Source: Defluviitaleaceae bacterium (GTDB lineage: Bacteria > Bacillota > Clostridia > Lachnospirales > WQUN01). Taken from it: 64,000 nt of DNA. The notes under the pieces are model-generated. The model was given only the letters and a program-made list of their open reading frames with translations, did not search any database and was not told the DNA's origin. Positions 17,748 through 27,375 of this stretch are shown piece by piece. Location of the stretch: assembly GCA_009780585.1 (NCBI GenBank), contig WQZS01000007.1, forward strand, positions 50,818 through 114,817. Reading direction: 5' to 3'. Position 1 is the stretch's first letter; each line of letters starts with the position of its first letter. Both the position numbers and the translations under genes were made by a program.

Positions 17748-18390
17748 AACCGCACCCGATATCCGCGAACGCGAATTGTTCGCGCAAGGCATTTGGCCGG
17801 TAGCGGGCGTGGACGAAGCCGGGCGCGGACCGCTTGCGGGGCCCGTTGTGGCGTGTGCCGTCGTGTTGCCGCCGGGGTCGGTTATCGAAGGGGTGTACGA
17901 TTCCAAAAAGATTAATCCGCCGAGGCGCGCGGAGCTGGCGGGCAAGATAAAATCCGCCGCTTTGGCATATGCCTTCGGCATAATCGAACCGCGGGAGATC
18001 GACCGCGTCAATATATTGCAAGCCGCCATGAAAGCCATGGAGGATGCCGTATACGCCGTGCAATCCTTCTTGGGCGAACCTTTGCGCTACGTGTTGGTTG
18101 ACGGCAACCGATTGCCCGCGCTCCCCTGCCCCGCCGAATATTTGATTAAAGGCGATCATCGGTGCCACATCATTGCCGCCGCGAGTATACTCGCAAAGGA
18201 AGCGCGGGATACTATCATGCGGGATATACACCGCCTGTACCCGCAATACGGCTTTGATGAACACAAGGGGTACCCCACGTCCGCGCATTTTGACGCGCTA
18301 AAGCGATATGGGCCGTGTCCTGAGCATCGGATGACGTTTAGGGGAGTCAATAATTCGGAATTAATTGTTCGGAGCAAAGAAAATGAATGA
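17737..18390 (+). CDS. rnhB: Ribonuclease HII
   Basis: A protein of 217 aa that removes ribonucleotides from DNA and RNA:DNA hybrids. The catalytic DEAGRGPLAGPV motif is at about residues 26-37, with the further conserved YDSKKINPPRR, DG(N) and HKGYPTSAHF blocks. ATG 17737 lies inside the end of the SpoIIM-like gene; upstream frame extension lacks similarity. Downstream comes the FliK-like / FlhB-C-like / YraN set, a conserved clostridial order. Confidence 0.95.
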   Translation: MAVKTAPDIRERELFAQGIWPVAGVDEAGRGPLAGPVVACAVVLPPGSVIEGVYDSKKINPPRRAELAGKIKSAALAYAFGIIEPREIDRVNILQAAMKAMEDAVYAVQSFLGEPLRYVLVDGNRLPALPCPAEYLIKGDHRCHIIAAASILAKEARDTIMRDIHRLYPQYGFDEHKGYPTSAHFDALKRYGPCPEHRMTFRGVNNSELIVRSKENE

Positions 18391-19180
18391 AAAGACAAGC
18401 GCACGCGGGTTTTTTGAAATGCAGCCGGGAGAGGTGTTCCGGGCGAAGATCGCCGACATCCGCCAGGGCAGCGTAACGATTCGGTTCGATGACGGCACGG
18501 AGTACACCGCGCGTTCCTTGGTGCTGCCCGACGCGCGCATCGGCGAGGAAAGCGGCTTTTTGGTGCGTGAAAACGATTTCGAGGGCCGCATCGTACTTGA
18601 AATGGTAAAACTCCCACCCGAAATCAAACAGGATAACATGCTGCGCGAAGCGATGCGCCACGCGGGTATTACCGTTTCGCCCGATAGCCTAGCCTTTGGG
18701 CGCAGGATGCTGGCGGCCGGTATCCCCGTTGAGGCGGCTACCTTACAAAACATAGCGTTGCATCGGCTGGCCGATGACCCGCTCGCGCTTTTTTCCGCCA
18801 CACCGCGTGAAATACGCGAAATCACGCACGCGCTTTCACGCTCGACCGTACGTCGCAATTATTATCAAATCAAACCCGCGACGGAAATCCACGTATTCAA
18901 AACCGCTTCGGAAACGGCCATCGTCATCACCTGCGAAACCGTATCCCTCGGGCGTATCGAGGCGACGATCAAACAAACAAACGGACATCCCACACGGGTT
19001 TCCATCCTGTGCGACTGCTCGCAAACCTTGGATTTGCTGGCGGACCTCCCGTTGTTAAAAAGAAGTTCCAACATAAAAAGCGAAAAGAATTCGGTAATTT
19101 CCGAACCCTTTACCCTGCTTTCGCCGCCCCCCATCGCCAATGTGACACCCCAACGCTTTAACTTGGATATTCGCGTGTAA
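18383..19180 (+). CDS. Protein of the rnhB-yraN locus, possibly FliK-related
   Basis: A protein of 265 aa. The N-terminal part starts FFEMQPGEVFRAKIADIRQGSVTIRFDDGT, a small beta domain seen in FliK-like proteins of this clostridial locus. The middle is helical (PEIKQDNMLREAMRHAGI and PVEAATLQNIALHRL), and the C-terminal third is beta-rich (VITCETVSLGRIEATI), as in the hook-length-control C-domain. No other flagellar genes are in the window. Assignment rests mainly on gene order and general pattern. It overlaps the end of rnhB by 8 bp. Confidence 0.55.
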   Translation: MNEKTSARGFFEMQPGEVFRAKIADIRQGSVTIRFDDGTEYTARSLVLPDARIGEESGFLVRENDFEGRIVLEMVKLPPEIKQDNMLREAMRHAGITVSPDSLAFGRRMLAAGIPVEAATLQNIALHRLADDPLALFSATPREIREITHALSRSTVRRNYYQIKPATEIHVFKTASETAIVITCETVSLGRIEATIKQTNGHPTRVSILCDCSQTLDLLADLPLLKRSSNIKSEKNSVISEPFTLLSPPPIANVTPQRFNLDIRV

Positions 19181-19203
19181 CGCTCGCCGGAAAGGGAACT
19201 GCC

Positions 19204-19506
19204 ATGAAAAACAACCACATGCACAACCTGCGGCAAAAAGCCGTAGCCGTAAAATACGACCCCGAGGACGTCGCACCGAAGATTATGGCCAAGGGCGCGG
19301 GGCTCGTTGCCGAACGCATTATAGAAAACGCCAAACTGGCCGACGTTCCCGTATACAAGGACACCGCCTTGGCGGAAGAACTGACCCGTATCGACCTGGG
19401 CGCGAACATCCCGCCGGAATTATATGAAGTAGTGGCGCAGGTGCTTATCTTCATCAGCGACTTGGACAAAAGGGAAACCCTAAAGAATTATGCAAACGCC
19501 GAATAA
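19204..19506 (+). CDS. FlhB C-terminal-domain-like protein (EscU/YscU family)
   Basis: A protein of 100 aa corresponding only to the cytoplasmic domain of FlhB: AVAVKYDPEDVAPKIMAKGAG, then the helix-rich AERIIENAKLADVPVYKDTALAEEL and ANIPPELYEVVAQVL. The autocleavage NPTH motif of full FlhB is absent: the equivalent position is not visible, so it cannot act as the self-cleaving export switch. Such stand-alone proteins sit between rnhB and yraN in many Clostridia. GGAAAGGGAA lies upstream of the ATG; the end overlaps yraN by 17 bp. Confidence 0.85.
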   Translation: MKNNHMHNLRQKAVAVKYDPEDVAPKIMAKGAGLVAERIIENAKLADVPVYKDTALAEELTRIDLGANIPPELYEVVAQVLIFISDLDKRETLKNYANAE

Positions 19507-19858
19507 ACACACGGCGGGGATGCTCGGGCAGCAAGCCGCCGAGGATTATCTGGTTAAAAAGAATTACCGCATCCTGCAACGCAACTACCGCGTAAAATCG
19601 GGCGAAATAGACTTGATCGCGCAGGACGGGGCGTACCTTGTCTTCGTCGAGGTCAAATCCCGTAGCGGCCTGGGGTACGGCCATCCGCGCGAAGCCGTCA
19701 ACGCCGCCAAGCAAGCGCGCATCCTGCGTACGGCACAGCACTACATAATCCGTTACCGCTTGGCCGAGCGCGACCTGCGCTTCGATGTCATTGAGGTATT
19801 GAACACCCGCGGCGAAGTACAGATCGAACATATTGAAAACGCGTTTTGGACCGGATAA
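19490..19858 (+). CDS. YraN family (UPF0102) putative endonuclease
   Basis: A protein of 122 aa. The restriction-endonuclease-like core is complete: GQQAAEDYLVKKNYRILQRNYR, then GEIDLIAQDGAYLVFVEVKSR with the expected E, D and ExK residues, and a C-terminal beta-strand RFDVIEVL. The biological role of the family is not established. It is the last gene of the rightward string and is followed by the convergent giant kinase. Confidence 0.92.
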   Translation: MQTPNKHTAGMLGQQAAEDYLVKKNYRILQRNYRVKSGEIDLIAQDGAYLVFVEVKSRSGLGYGHPREAVNAAKQARILRTAQHYIIRYRLAERDLRFDVIEVLNTRGEVQIEHIENAFWTG

Positions 19859-19882
19859 TACACCCGTCCGCGTTTAGTTTCG

Positions 19883-22800
19883 TTAAAATTCGTCTATGGC
19901 GGCAACGATTTCCTTCATTTTGCCGCACAACAGGTTTTCGGCGATCATTCCCAAGAGTCCGTTAATTGCTTGCGGCCACGCCTTGGGCCTCAAATCGTTA
20001 AGCACGGTTTCCGCTTCGCTTATGTCATATGTTTCGCACGCTTCTTTAATCGCGTCGAGTTTTTCCCGCAGGAAGGCCATGTCATGATCGGAAAGCTCGA
20101 CCGGATCATCCTGCTCCTTCGGTTCGTACCTTTCGGCCAGCAAACGGAGTTCGTTTATAAAAGTCGGCGTTTCCGATGATATTAACGCCATGTCCTTGTT
20201 GTTTCCCGCTTCTTCCAGCCTTCGCGCGGTGTTTGAAAGCGCCGCTTCCCCTATGTTGGCCAACGCGCTTTTTATGCCGTGTACGGTTATCGTATATAAA
20301 TCGATATCCGCGTCGGAAGCATGGATGGCTTGATCACCTATTTCCCCCAATACGGCAACGGCGTTTTCCAGGTTCCGTACCACGATCCCCGCAAACTCGG
20401 CGTTTTTTAACGGCTTTTCAACGGAGACGTTATTTTCCTCAAGCACCTGACGCCGTGCCGATTCGATAACATCGGGTGATTGCCTGTCTCGGATAAAACG
20501 GTTCAATTGCGTGTTCAATTCACGGATATCAATCGGCTTGGAGATATAGCCGTCAAAACCGTTTTCCAAAAACATATCGGATGACCCCGTTACGGCGTTG
20601 GCCGTTAAAGCGATGATGGGATGGGTGTACCCCATTTCACGGATGATTTTCGTCGCTTCCAACCCGTTCATTTTGGGCATCATATGGTCCATGAATATAA
20701 TGCTGTATTCGTTGCCGTTTTTGACCTTTTCGACGGCCTCCAAGCCGTTTGCGGAGGTGTCGATCTGTATACCGTAGGGCAGCAGCATACCCTTCGCCAC
20801 ATAAAGGTTGGTTTCGACATCGTCCACGACGAGGACGCTGCCGTAAGGCATATGCTCATGCACGATCTGCCGTTGGTTCAGCTTCGTCTTATTCTTAAAA
20901 TGGTCGCAGCGCAGCCTGTCGGCCAGGTCTTCGCCGCATACCTCGGTACCGATATGTTTTTGCGGGATACGGATCGTAAACGTCGAACCCTTGCCCGGTT
21001 CACTTTCGACAAAAATTTCACCTTGCATCGACTCGACGAGCTGTTTCGTGATGTTCATACCCAATCCGGTACCGACGATCGTACGGTTTATGTCCAAATT
21101 AAACCGTTCGTACGCTTCGAATACCCTGCTGACCTGTTCCTCCGTCATGCCCTGTCCTGTGTCGCGTACGCTCAGGATAAGTATACATTCCGTTTGCGAT
21201 ACGACGTCCGCCGAAACCGACAGCTCCACGATCCCTTCCTCGCTGTATTTAAACGCGTTGGAAAGGATGTTGTTCAATATCTGTTTGATACGCATTTCGT
21301 CGCCGTACAAATTAAGCGGCGTATGCGCGTCTATTTTCAAGGAAAAATCAAGGCGTTTGCTTTCATACCGCAGTAAATTAATGTGAACCGTGTCGTAAAT
21401 GATGCTGGGTATGTCGTACTTGGCGGGAATGATTTCAATCCTGCCCGATTCGATTTTGGACAGGTCAAGCACGTCGTTGATGATGCTGAGCAGCAGGTTC
21501 CCCGAGCTGTATATCGTATTGAACGCTTCCTCCGCGTCCGGGGGGTTGTTGTTGTTTCGCAATTGGATTTCAGCCGCCCCGATGACCGCGTTCATGGGCG
21601 TGCGTATTTCATGGCTCATGTGGGCCAGGAAATTGCTTTTCGCTTTATTCGCCTCTTCCGCCTGCCTCCGCAGTTTTTCCGTATTGGCAAGCGTCCTTTT
21701 TTCTTCGGAAATGTCCATAATCGTACCCAAGGTGCGGACAGCGTTGCCGTTTTCGTCACGGATGGATTCCCCGGTGGCGCGGATATAAACATACTCGCCG
21801 TTTTTCTTCCTTGCCTGGTATTCAACGTAAAAGGGCGTTTTGCCCGTTAAATCCGTTATGTGGCCGGTAAGCCGATCCGTAACCAATTGGACATCGTCGG
21901 GGTGCAGGCAGTTGTTAAAGCTGCTTATCACGTCGGGGAAGTCGCTTTCATCGGTGTAGCCGAGGATCTCCTTAAACTCACTCGAATAGGTGATGACGTT
22001 TTTAACGTTCATAATATCATCCCGTATCGTTTCCATGTCCCACAAACCGATCCTTGCCACTTTATTAATCAAGGCGATCTTTGCGAGCTGCAATTCGTTT
22101 TTGGCAAGGGTATTTTTCGTTTCGGTCAAATCAAACGCCGCGTTTACAAAGCGTATAGGATTTCCGTCCGGGTCCCGAATTGCCTTGCCTACGGTACGGA
22201 ACCAAGCATATTCGCCGTTTTTCTTTTTAAGCCGCTGTTCTATGTCAAAGGGGGTGTTGCCGGTTTTGTCAAGCAAATGATCCGTGAACGCATGGAACGC
22301 GCTTTCCGTATCGTCGGGATGCACAAGGCCGATCCTGCTGTCGCCGAGGTTTTCCGGCGTCTTATCATCGTCGGTAAAGCCAAGCAATTTTTTGTATTCA
22401 TCGGAATATACGATGTGGCTGTTGGGGCTCAGCGGATTGGCCGGATCCAATTCCATGTTAACCATACCTATTTTCGCGGTTTCTATGATCAGATTCAATT
22501 TGGCAAGCTGCAGTTCTTTATCGTATAGGGTAGCCTTGGTTTCCGTTATATCCATTAACGCGCCCGCGATGCGGACGGCATTGCCGTCTTCGTCGCGTAT
22601 CGCTTCGCCGCACGCGCGGAAGTACGCGTATTCGCCGTCTTTCCTTAACAGCCTGTATTCGGCGTCATAGGGCGTTTTACCGGTTTTGTCCGATATATGC
22701 TTCACGACATCCTCGACCGCTTTTTTCGTGTCGTCGGGGTGCAGGTGTTTGCGCCAGTTGTCGAAGGTGTTGGGGAAATCGGCTTCGCCCGTATACCCCA

Positions 22801-24412
22801 GCATGTTCCTCAACTCGTCCGTAAACAAAAAGGTATTTTCCGGATCGAGGAAATCATTGTTCTTGATTTCCACGTCATACAAGCCGATTTTCGTGGCCTT
22901 TACCACGGCGTTCAGCTTTACCAGTTGCTGCTGCATCCCCGCGTCCGCGTCTATCAGGTTTTGTATCATGCGTTTTTGCCCGCGCATGTCATATACATAG
23001 CCAAGCCCTACGTACCTGTCGCCTTGCTTGATTCGCGTCATCGTAATATCGACGGGCAAAGGCTCCCCGTTCGGCAAGCAATGTATCCATTCAATTTTTA
23101 CCATTTCGCCGTCCATGACTTTCTTGATGATTTCAACCGCTTTGTCATGGGAATTCGAACCGTCGGGCTGGAATTCGGGGGAATGTAAAGCGCTTCCGAA
23201 GAAAGCGGCGTAATGTTCTTTTGTAATGCCGTACATATCCAACACGGCATCGTTGCAATCGATGAATTTAAAGTTTTCGTCAAATATGGTCAATCCCACA
23301 GGCGCGTGTTCGAACAGGGTTGAAGTGGCGGTTTGCGCGGCTTCCAACGCGATAAGGGCATTATACGCAACCTGCTTTTGATCCTCCGCTTCACCCTTGG
23401 CACTTTCCAGCGATTCCATCGCCTCATTTATGGACTTGGTAAACCTTGCGATAAACAAATTAAATATAACAAATATCAGCGAGATCACTATAATCATTAC
23501 GAAAAACAACGCGGTAACGGGGGTGAAATAATCGCCTATGCTGTAAGGCTTGAACGCGGCGGCGTACCACCCCAGCGAAGGAACCGTGCCGATAGCCAGT
23601 TTCCCTTGGGGGACGGCGAAGGATTGGATTTCCCCGGGTCCAAAGGCCATTGCCTCGGCGATGATGTCGATATCCGATTCGCTCAGTACATCCATGATAT
23701 TGGCGTTGTCCATAACCAGTCCGATGTTCTTGGCGCCGGTTATCTCTCCCGCGGAGTTGAATAAGTAAATCTCCACCCCGTCTTCGATACCTTGGAAGAA
23801 CCGGTTGATAAACTCGGTCACTTCAAGGGCCAACGCTACCATCCCCACAGGCTTGCGTTCATTATTCAAGACCGGCGCGTTCACCCACATCTTGAAGGCT
23901 TCCGTGTTGGGGTTGTAGTTGACGTTTAAGTTATAGCCTTCCGTTTCATACAGGGTCCTGTAATACCAATAATGCGCGGGGTTATCCGCGTCAAGCCAGT
24001 AGGGGTCGGCAAACTCCGTGCTGAAAACCAGCCTGTCGATATCGTTAACCCAGGAAATCTCATATCCTTCTTGAAAAAACCCGCGGAATGAATTGATTTC
24101 ATCCATTGCCAAACCTTTGAATATTTCGTCGTCGGGATTTTCAAAATGCCGAACGATCACCGATGAATCCGCCATTTTCCGTATCATGGAGATTTTTGTT
24201 TCCAACGCGCTTTCCAATTGAAGCCGTTCGATATCAAGCATTTGCTGCAGCTCAATGCCTTTATTCGCCCTTATGATCTGCCGCATCGAAAAAACAAAAG
24301 CCACACCCCCCACTACGAGGATGATCAAAAAGAATATAACGGAAAATGATACGAACCTGTCGTTTAGGCGTGGTTTTATTTTTTTGTCTTGCTTGTTTTC
24401 GTTATATTCCAT
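19883..24412 (-). CDS. Giant hybrid histidine kinase: Cache, four PAS, HisKA, REC, Hpt
   Basis: A protein of 1509 aa. Two membrane segments (about 23-47 and 300-325) enclose an extracellular Cache-type sensor. Four PAS units follow: one at about 365-490, then three similar ones with PAC motifs of the type KKNGEYAWFR near 600, 735 and 870. Then come HisKA (SHEIRTP, His about 936), HATPase, a receiver (Asp in FMDHMMPKMNG, about 1242) and Hpt (TVHGIKSALANIG, His about 1378). A full phosphorelay is therefore on one chain. The HD-GYP response regulator gene just upstream is a likely output. The kinase-REC-Hpt half is closely related to those at 136 and 36267. Confidence 0.9.
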   Translation of the reverse strand: MEYNENKQDKKIKPRLNDRFVSFSVIFFLIILVVGGVAFVFSMRQIIRANKGIELQQMLDIERLQLESALETKISMIRKMADSSVIVRHFENPDDEIFKGLAMDEINSFRGFFQEGYEISWVNDIDRLVFSTEFADPYWLDADNPAHYWYYRTLYETEGYNLNVNYNPNTEAFKMWVNAPVLNNERKPVGMVALALEVTEFINRFFQGIEDGVEIYLFNSAGEITGAKNIGLVMDNANIMDVLSESDIDIIAEAMAFGPGEIQSFAVPQGKLAIGTVPSLGWYAAAFKPYSIGDYFTPVTALFFVMIIVISLIFVIFNLFIARFTKSINEAMESLESAKGEAEDQKQVAYNALIALEAAQTATSTLFEHAPVGLTIFDENFKFIDCNDAVLDMYGITKEHYAAFFGSALHSPEFQPDGSNSHDKAVEIIKKVMDGEMVKIEWIHCLPNGEPLPVDITMTRIKQGDRYVGLGYVYDMRGQKRMIQNLIDADAGMQQQLVKLNAVVKATKIGLYDVEIKNNDFLDPENTFLFTDELRNMLGYTGEADFPNTFDNWRKHLHPDDTKKAVEDVVKHISDKTGKTPYDAEYRLLRKDGEYAYFRACGEAIRDEDGNAVRIAGALMDITETKATLYDKELQLAKLNLIIETAKIGMVNMELDPANPLSPNSHIVYSDEYKKLLGFTDDDKTPENLGDSRIGLVHPDDTESAFHAFTDHLLDKTGNTPFDIEQRLKKKNGEYAWFRTVGKAIRDPDGNPIRFVNAAFDLTETKNTLAKNELQLAKIALINKVARIGLWDMETIRDDIMNVKNVITYSSEFKEILGYTDESDFPDVISSFNNCLHPDDVQLVTDRLTGHITDLTGKTPFYVEYQARKKNGEYVYIRATGESIRDENGNAVRTLGTIMDISEEKRTLANTEKLRRQAEEANKAKSNFLAHMSHEIRTPMNAVIGAAEIQLRNNNNPPDAEEAFNTIYSSGNLLLSIINDVLDLSKIESGRIEIIPAKYDIPSIIYDTVHINLLRYESKRLDFSLKIDAHTPLNLYGDEMRIKQILNNILSNAFKYSEEGIVELSVSADVVSQTECILILSVRDTGQGMTEEQVSRVFEAYERFNLDINRTIVGTGLGMNITKQLVESMQGEIFVESEPGKGSTFTIRIPQKHIGTEVCGEDLADRLRCDHFKNKTKLNQRQIVHEHMPYGSVLVVDDVETNLYVAKGMLLPYGIQIDTSANGLEAVEKVKNGNEYSIIFMDHMMPKMNGLEATKIIREMGYTHPIIALTANAVTGSSDMFLENGFDGYISKPIDIRELNTQLNRFIRDRQSPDVIESARRQVLEENNVSVEKPLKNAEFAGIVVRNLENAVAVLGEIGDQAIHASDADIDLYTITVHGIKSALANIGEAALSNTARRLEEAGNNKDMALISSETPTFINELRLLAERYEPKEQDDPVELSDHDMAFLREKLDAIKEACETYDISEAETVLNDLRPKAWPQAINGLLGMIAENLLCGKMKEIVAAIDEF

Positions 24413-24445
24413 AAACAACCGTCCCTCTTGTAATGCCCCCGCGGA

Positions 24446-25465
24446 TTACCGGCTTATCGCCACCATTTGAAACAATTCGTTGATTTCGACGAAGATATCA
24501 ACGATTACCGGATCAAATTGCGTCCCCCGTCCGTCCCTTATGATTTCAACCGCTTCCTCGTGTGTGAACGCTTTTTTATAAGGCCGGTCGGATACAAGCG
24601 CGTCGTACACATCCGCTATCGCCATGACGCGCCCTTGCAACGGGATATCCATACCCTTGAGCCCGCGCGGGTAACCCAACCCATCCCATCTTTCGTGGTG
24701 GTAACCGGCGAACAGCTTCGCGCTGTCCAGGAAATCCTCGTCACCCGTTTCGCGGATAATGCCTTCAATGATCTTTTCGCCTTCGGAGGTATGGGTTTTA
24801 ATGGTGTTGAACTCATCCTCGGTCAGTTTTTCGCGTTTGTTCAAGATCATGTCCGATACCGCAATCTTGCCCAAATCATGCAGGCGGGCCGCGGAAATCA
24901 TGATGTCCACGTCCCAATCCCTTAAATCGTTATAATAGATTTTCTTTTCGTACATAGTGTCCAGCAGAATCTTCAGGTACGCGGCCGTTCGTTCAATATG
25001 GTTGCCCGTCAGCTTATCGCGGTGCTCCACCATGTTCGCGAGTACGGACGTAATGCCGTTTTGCAACCGCAATAATTTTTCCGTCCTTTTGTGTATGATG
25101 CTTTCTATATGCAGGTGCGATTTAATGCGGTTTAAAAGGACCGGGCCGGAAAAAGGCTTGCTGATAAAGTCCACGACGCCCATTTCAAACCCCAGGACTT
25201 CCGTTTCCGCGTCGTTTTTGCTCGTCAGGAATATGACGGGTATTTTCGCGTACCGCTTATCGGCCCTTAACCGCCTTAACGCGCCGAACCCGTCCATCTC
25301 CGGCATCAATATATCCAACAAGATCAAATCCGGTAAAAAGTTATTTAAGAATTCAAACATAATGGACGCGGACGAAAGGGTTATCACCTTGTATTGATCC
25401 GACAACACTTCTTTAGCGGCAAAAAGATTTACGGGGTTATCATCCACTACAAAAATCGTTTTCAT
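24446..25465 (-). CDS. Response regulator with HD-GYP c-di-GMP phosphodiesterase domain
   Basis: A protein of 339 aa. A receiver (phosphoacceptor D51 in LILLDILMPEMDG) is joined to an HD-GYP domain with HDLGKIAV, HHERWDGLGYP and the GYP-region IADVYDALVSDRPYK. The expected activity is hydrolysis of cyclic di-GMP under control of phosphorylation. The last residues (MVAISR) end just before the giant kinase gene, 33 bp downstream on the same strand, so the two form an operon with the regulator first. AAAGGGGAAA precedes the ATG. Confidence 0.93.
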   Translation of the reverse strand: MKTIFVVDDNPVNLFAAKEVLSDQYKVITLSSASIMFEFLNNFLPDLILLDILMPEMDGFGALRRLRADKRYAKIPVIFLTSKNDAETEVLGFEMGVVDFISKPFSGPVLLNRIKSHLHIESIIHKRTEKLLRLQNGITSVLANMVEHRDKLTGNHIERTAAYLKILLDTMYEKKIYYNDLRDWDVDIMISAARLHDLGKIAVSDMILNKREKLTEDEFNTIKTHTSEGEKIIEGIIRETGDEDFLDSAKLFAGYHHERWDGLGYPRGLKGMDIPLQGRVMAIADVYDALVSDRPYKKAFTHEEAVEIIRDGRGTQFDPVIVDIFVEINELFQMVAISR

Positions 25466-25687
25466 AATTTTCCCCTTTAACGTATTTTACATAACCCATT
25501 ATAGAATATGCTTTTGCGCGGATAAGACCCCTAAAAAAATAATTAATCACAATATCGTTGCGCATATCTGTACCTTTGGGTGTAATGCGGCACACATCGT
25601 TTAACGGCAATGGAAATAACCCCTGTTTTGCGGTATTTTTATACATCGTTTATACTGTACTTATACATACCGATTTCGGGGGGATAT

Positions 25688-26536
25688 ATGAAAAAATTAT
25701 TTTTCGACGGCGGCATGGGGACGCTATTGCACGAGCGCGGGCTTACGGGCGACCCGGTATGCCTTAACCTATTGCACGGGGAAGCCATCATTGATATACA
25801 CCGCCAATATATACACGCGGGCGCGGATGTGATAACGGCCAACACCTTCGGCGCGTACACGCACAAATACCCCAACGCGGGGGAATTGATTTCGGCGGCG
25901 CTCCGCCACGCGCAAGCGGCGGTCACGCAAACCCGTAAAGAAGGCACAAACCTTTCCGCCACCTGCATCGCCTTCGACATGTGCCCGCTCGGGCAAATGC
26001 TCGAGCCCTACGGCGACTTTACCTACGACGCGGCGTACGCCCTTTTCCTGGAAGCGGCGCAAACAGGCGCGGCTAACGGCGCAAACATGATCCTGATCGA
26101 AACATTCTATTGCGTTCGGGAATTGGAAGCCGCCGTACGCGCCGCCAAAACCACGGGTTTGCCCGTTTTCGCCACCATGTCCTTTAACGAAAAAGGGCGC
26201 ACCGCCATGGGTACGTCCATCGGGGATATGGCTAAATTATTGGAAGAAATTAACGCGGACGCGATTGGGATGAATTGCGGCTTCGGGCCGGATGTTTACA
26301 AAAAATTGCTGCCCGAACTGCTCGCCGCGACACATTTACCCGTGCTGATCCAACCCAATGCGGGTTTGCCGGAAATCATCGGCGATCAAACCCGCTACAA
26401 CGTTACGCCCGACGATTTCGCGCGGACGATGGCTGAAATCGCCGCCATGGGATGCGCCCATCTCGGCGGATGCTGCGGCACGACGCCCGCACACATTAGC
26501 GCGATGATAGCCGCGTGCGGGGTACGCGGGGAATGA
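25688..26536 (+). CDS. Homocysteine S-methyltransferase domain protein
   Basis: A protein of 282 aa with the fold of the N-terminal module of MetH/BhmT enzymes: FDGGMGTLLHERGL at the start, NTFGAYTHKYP, and zinc ligands in GMNCGFG (about 196-201) and GGCCGTTPAHI (about 260-270). It should transfer a methyl group to homocysteine, but there is no cobalamin or folate module fused and none adjacent, so the methyl donor is unknown. The start at 25688 follows GGGGGG; the longer frame upstream runs into the promoter. Confidence 0.88.
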   Translation: MKKLFFDGGMGTLLHERGLTGDPVCLNLLHGEAIIDIHRQYIHAGADVITANTFGAYTHKYPNAGELISAALRHAQAAVTQTRKEGTNLSATCIAFDMCPLGQMLEPYGDFTYDAAYALFLEAAQTGAANGANMILIETFYCVRELEAAVRAAKTTGLPVFATMSFNEKGRTAMGTSIGDMAKLLEEINADAIGMNCGFGPDVYKKLLPELLAATHLPVLIQPNAGLPEIIGDQTRYNVTPDDFARTMAEIAAMGCAHLGGCCGTTPAHISAMIAACGVRGE

Positions 26537-26805
26537 TTTCGATTTTCGGGATTGTATCATTTATTATTTTTGCGGTATGCTGCGCGGGTTTGGTTTTGCA
26601 TTACCTGATCATGAAGAAACGCGTACGCCTGGACAACGCGCTGCATGAACTGGAAACGCACGAAGCCGATACCGACGCGTCCGTTCTTGAAGCCAAGGAA
26701 AAAGAATACGAAGCCGCGTATGCCGACTACCACGCGTATGTTTCCCGCTTTCCCTTTGATATAATCGCGAAAATCCTAAACCTGCCCCGTGAACAAAACG
26801 AATAA
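26533..26805 (+). CDS. Small LemA-like membrane protein
   Basis: A protein of 90 aa. A hydrophobic N-terminal segment (about 3-27) is followed by a charged, probably coiled-coil region (ALHELETHEADTDASVLEAKEKEYEAAYADY) that recalls the start of LemA proteins, but it stops far short of the usual length of that family. ATG overlaps the previous stop (ATGA). Function unknown. The next gene begins inside its last codons. Confidence 0.6.
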   Translation: MISIFGIVSFIIFAVCCAGLVLHYLIMKKRVRLDNALHELETHEADTDASVLEAKEKEYEAAYADYHAYVSRFPFDIIAKILNLPREQNE

Positions 26806-27340
26806 CAAAAGCGGCAGCGCGTATTTATTCGTCCTCATCGCCGCGCTGCTTATCTTCATGCTGGTAACCATCGCGTTGACGGTGAGCGTTTCAAGCCGCC
26901 GCCTAACCGCGTATTATCCTGACCACGCGAACCTGTACGGCCTGGCGATCGCCGGTAACGAACAGGTTTTTTTATTTTTATCGGAAGTGATTTCGCTGCT
27001 CTCCGAGGATACGACCCATGAAGAAGCGATGGCATTGTTGACCGCCGCGTTGTCTTGCCCCGCTTCCGATTGCCCCGATCCCGACTGCCCCAATCCCGGT
27101 TGCCCCGTTCCCCCGTACCCCCGCCAATGGGAAATAACCGTTACGATTGCACCGGAAGGCGAACCTACTATATCCGATACATTTACGGCGATAACAACCG
27201 TTACCACGCTGTCCGACCGCTTCCGTACGGAAACCCGAATCCGCCGCTATCCGATGGATACACGGACGATAGTTTCCGCGTACATTTTACTTGACGGCTT
27301 AACGTTGCGAATGGTACATTCTAAGCGAATTATCGAATGA
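26789..27340 (+). CDS. Pilin-like secreted protein with Cys-Pro repeat
   Basis: A protein of 183 aa beginning with GTG. A hydrophobic segment follows a short polar head (KSGSAYLFVLIAALLIFMLVTIAL, about 7-30), as in PilX/minor pseudopilins, but there is no canonical G-FTLxE cleavage site. Residues 90-107 hold four cysteines spaced exactly five apart, embedded in Pro/Asp/Asn (CPxxD, CPDPD, CPNPG, CPVP). The rest is beta-rich. A prepilin gene lies 490 bp downstream, suggesting a pilus or pseudopilus assembly. Overlaps the preceding gene by 17 bp. Confidence 0.6.
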   Translation: MNKTNNKSGSAYLFVLIAALLIFMLVTIALTVSVSSRRLTAYYPDHANLYGLAIAGNEQVFLFLSEVISLLSEDTTHEEAMALLTAALSCPASDCPDPDCPNPGCPVPPYPRQWEITVTIAPEGEPTISDTFTAITTVTTLSDRFRTETRIRRYPMDTRTIVSAYILLDGLTLRMVHSKRIIE

Positions 27341-27375
27341 TTCTGTAAATAGATTCTTATGAAAGGGGAACGCCC

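Noticed and set aside
25440..25646. A 68-codon frame on the minus strand upstream of the HD-GYP gene
   Set aside because: Covers the promoter regions of the HD-GYP and methyltransferase genes and has no ribosome site or recognisable motif.
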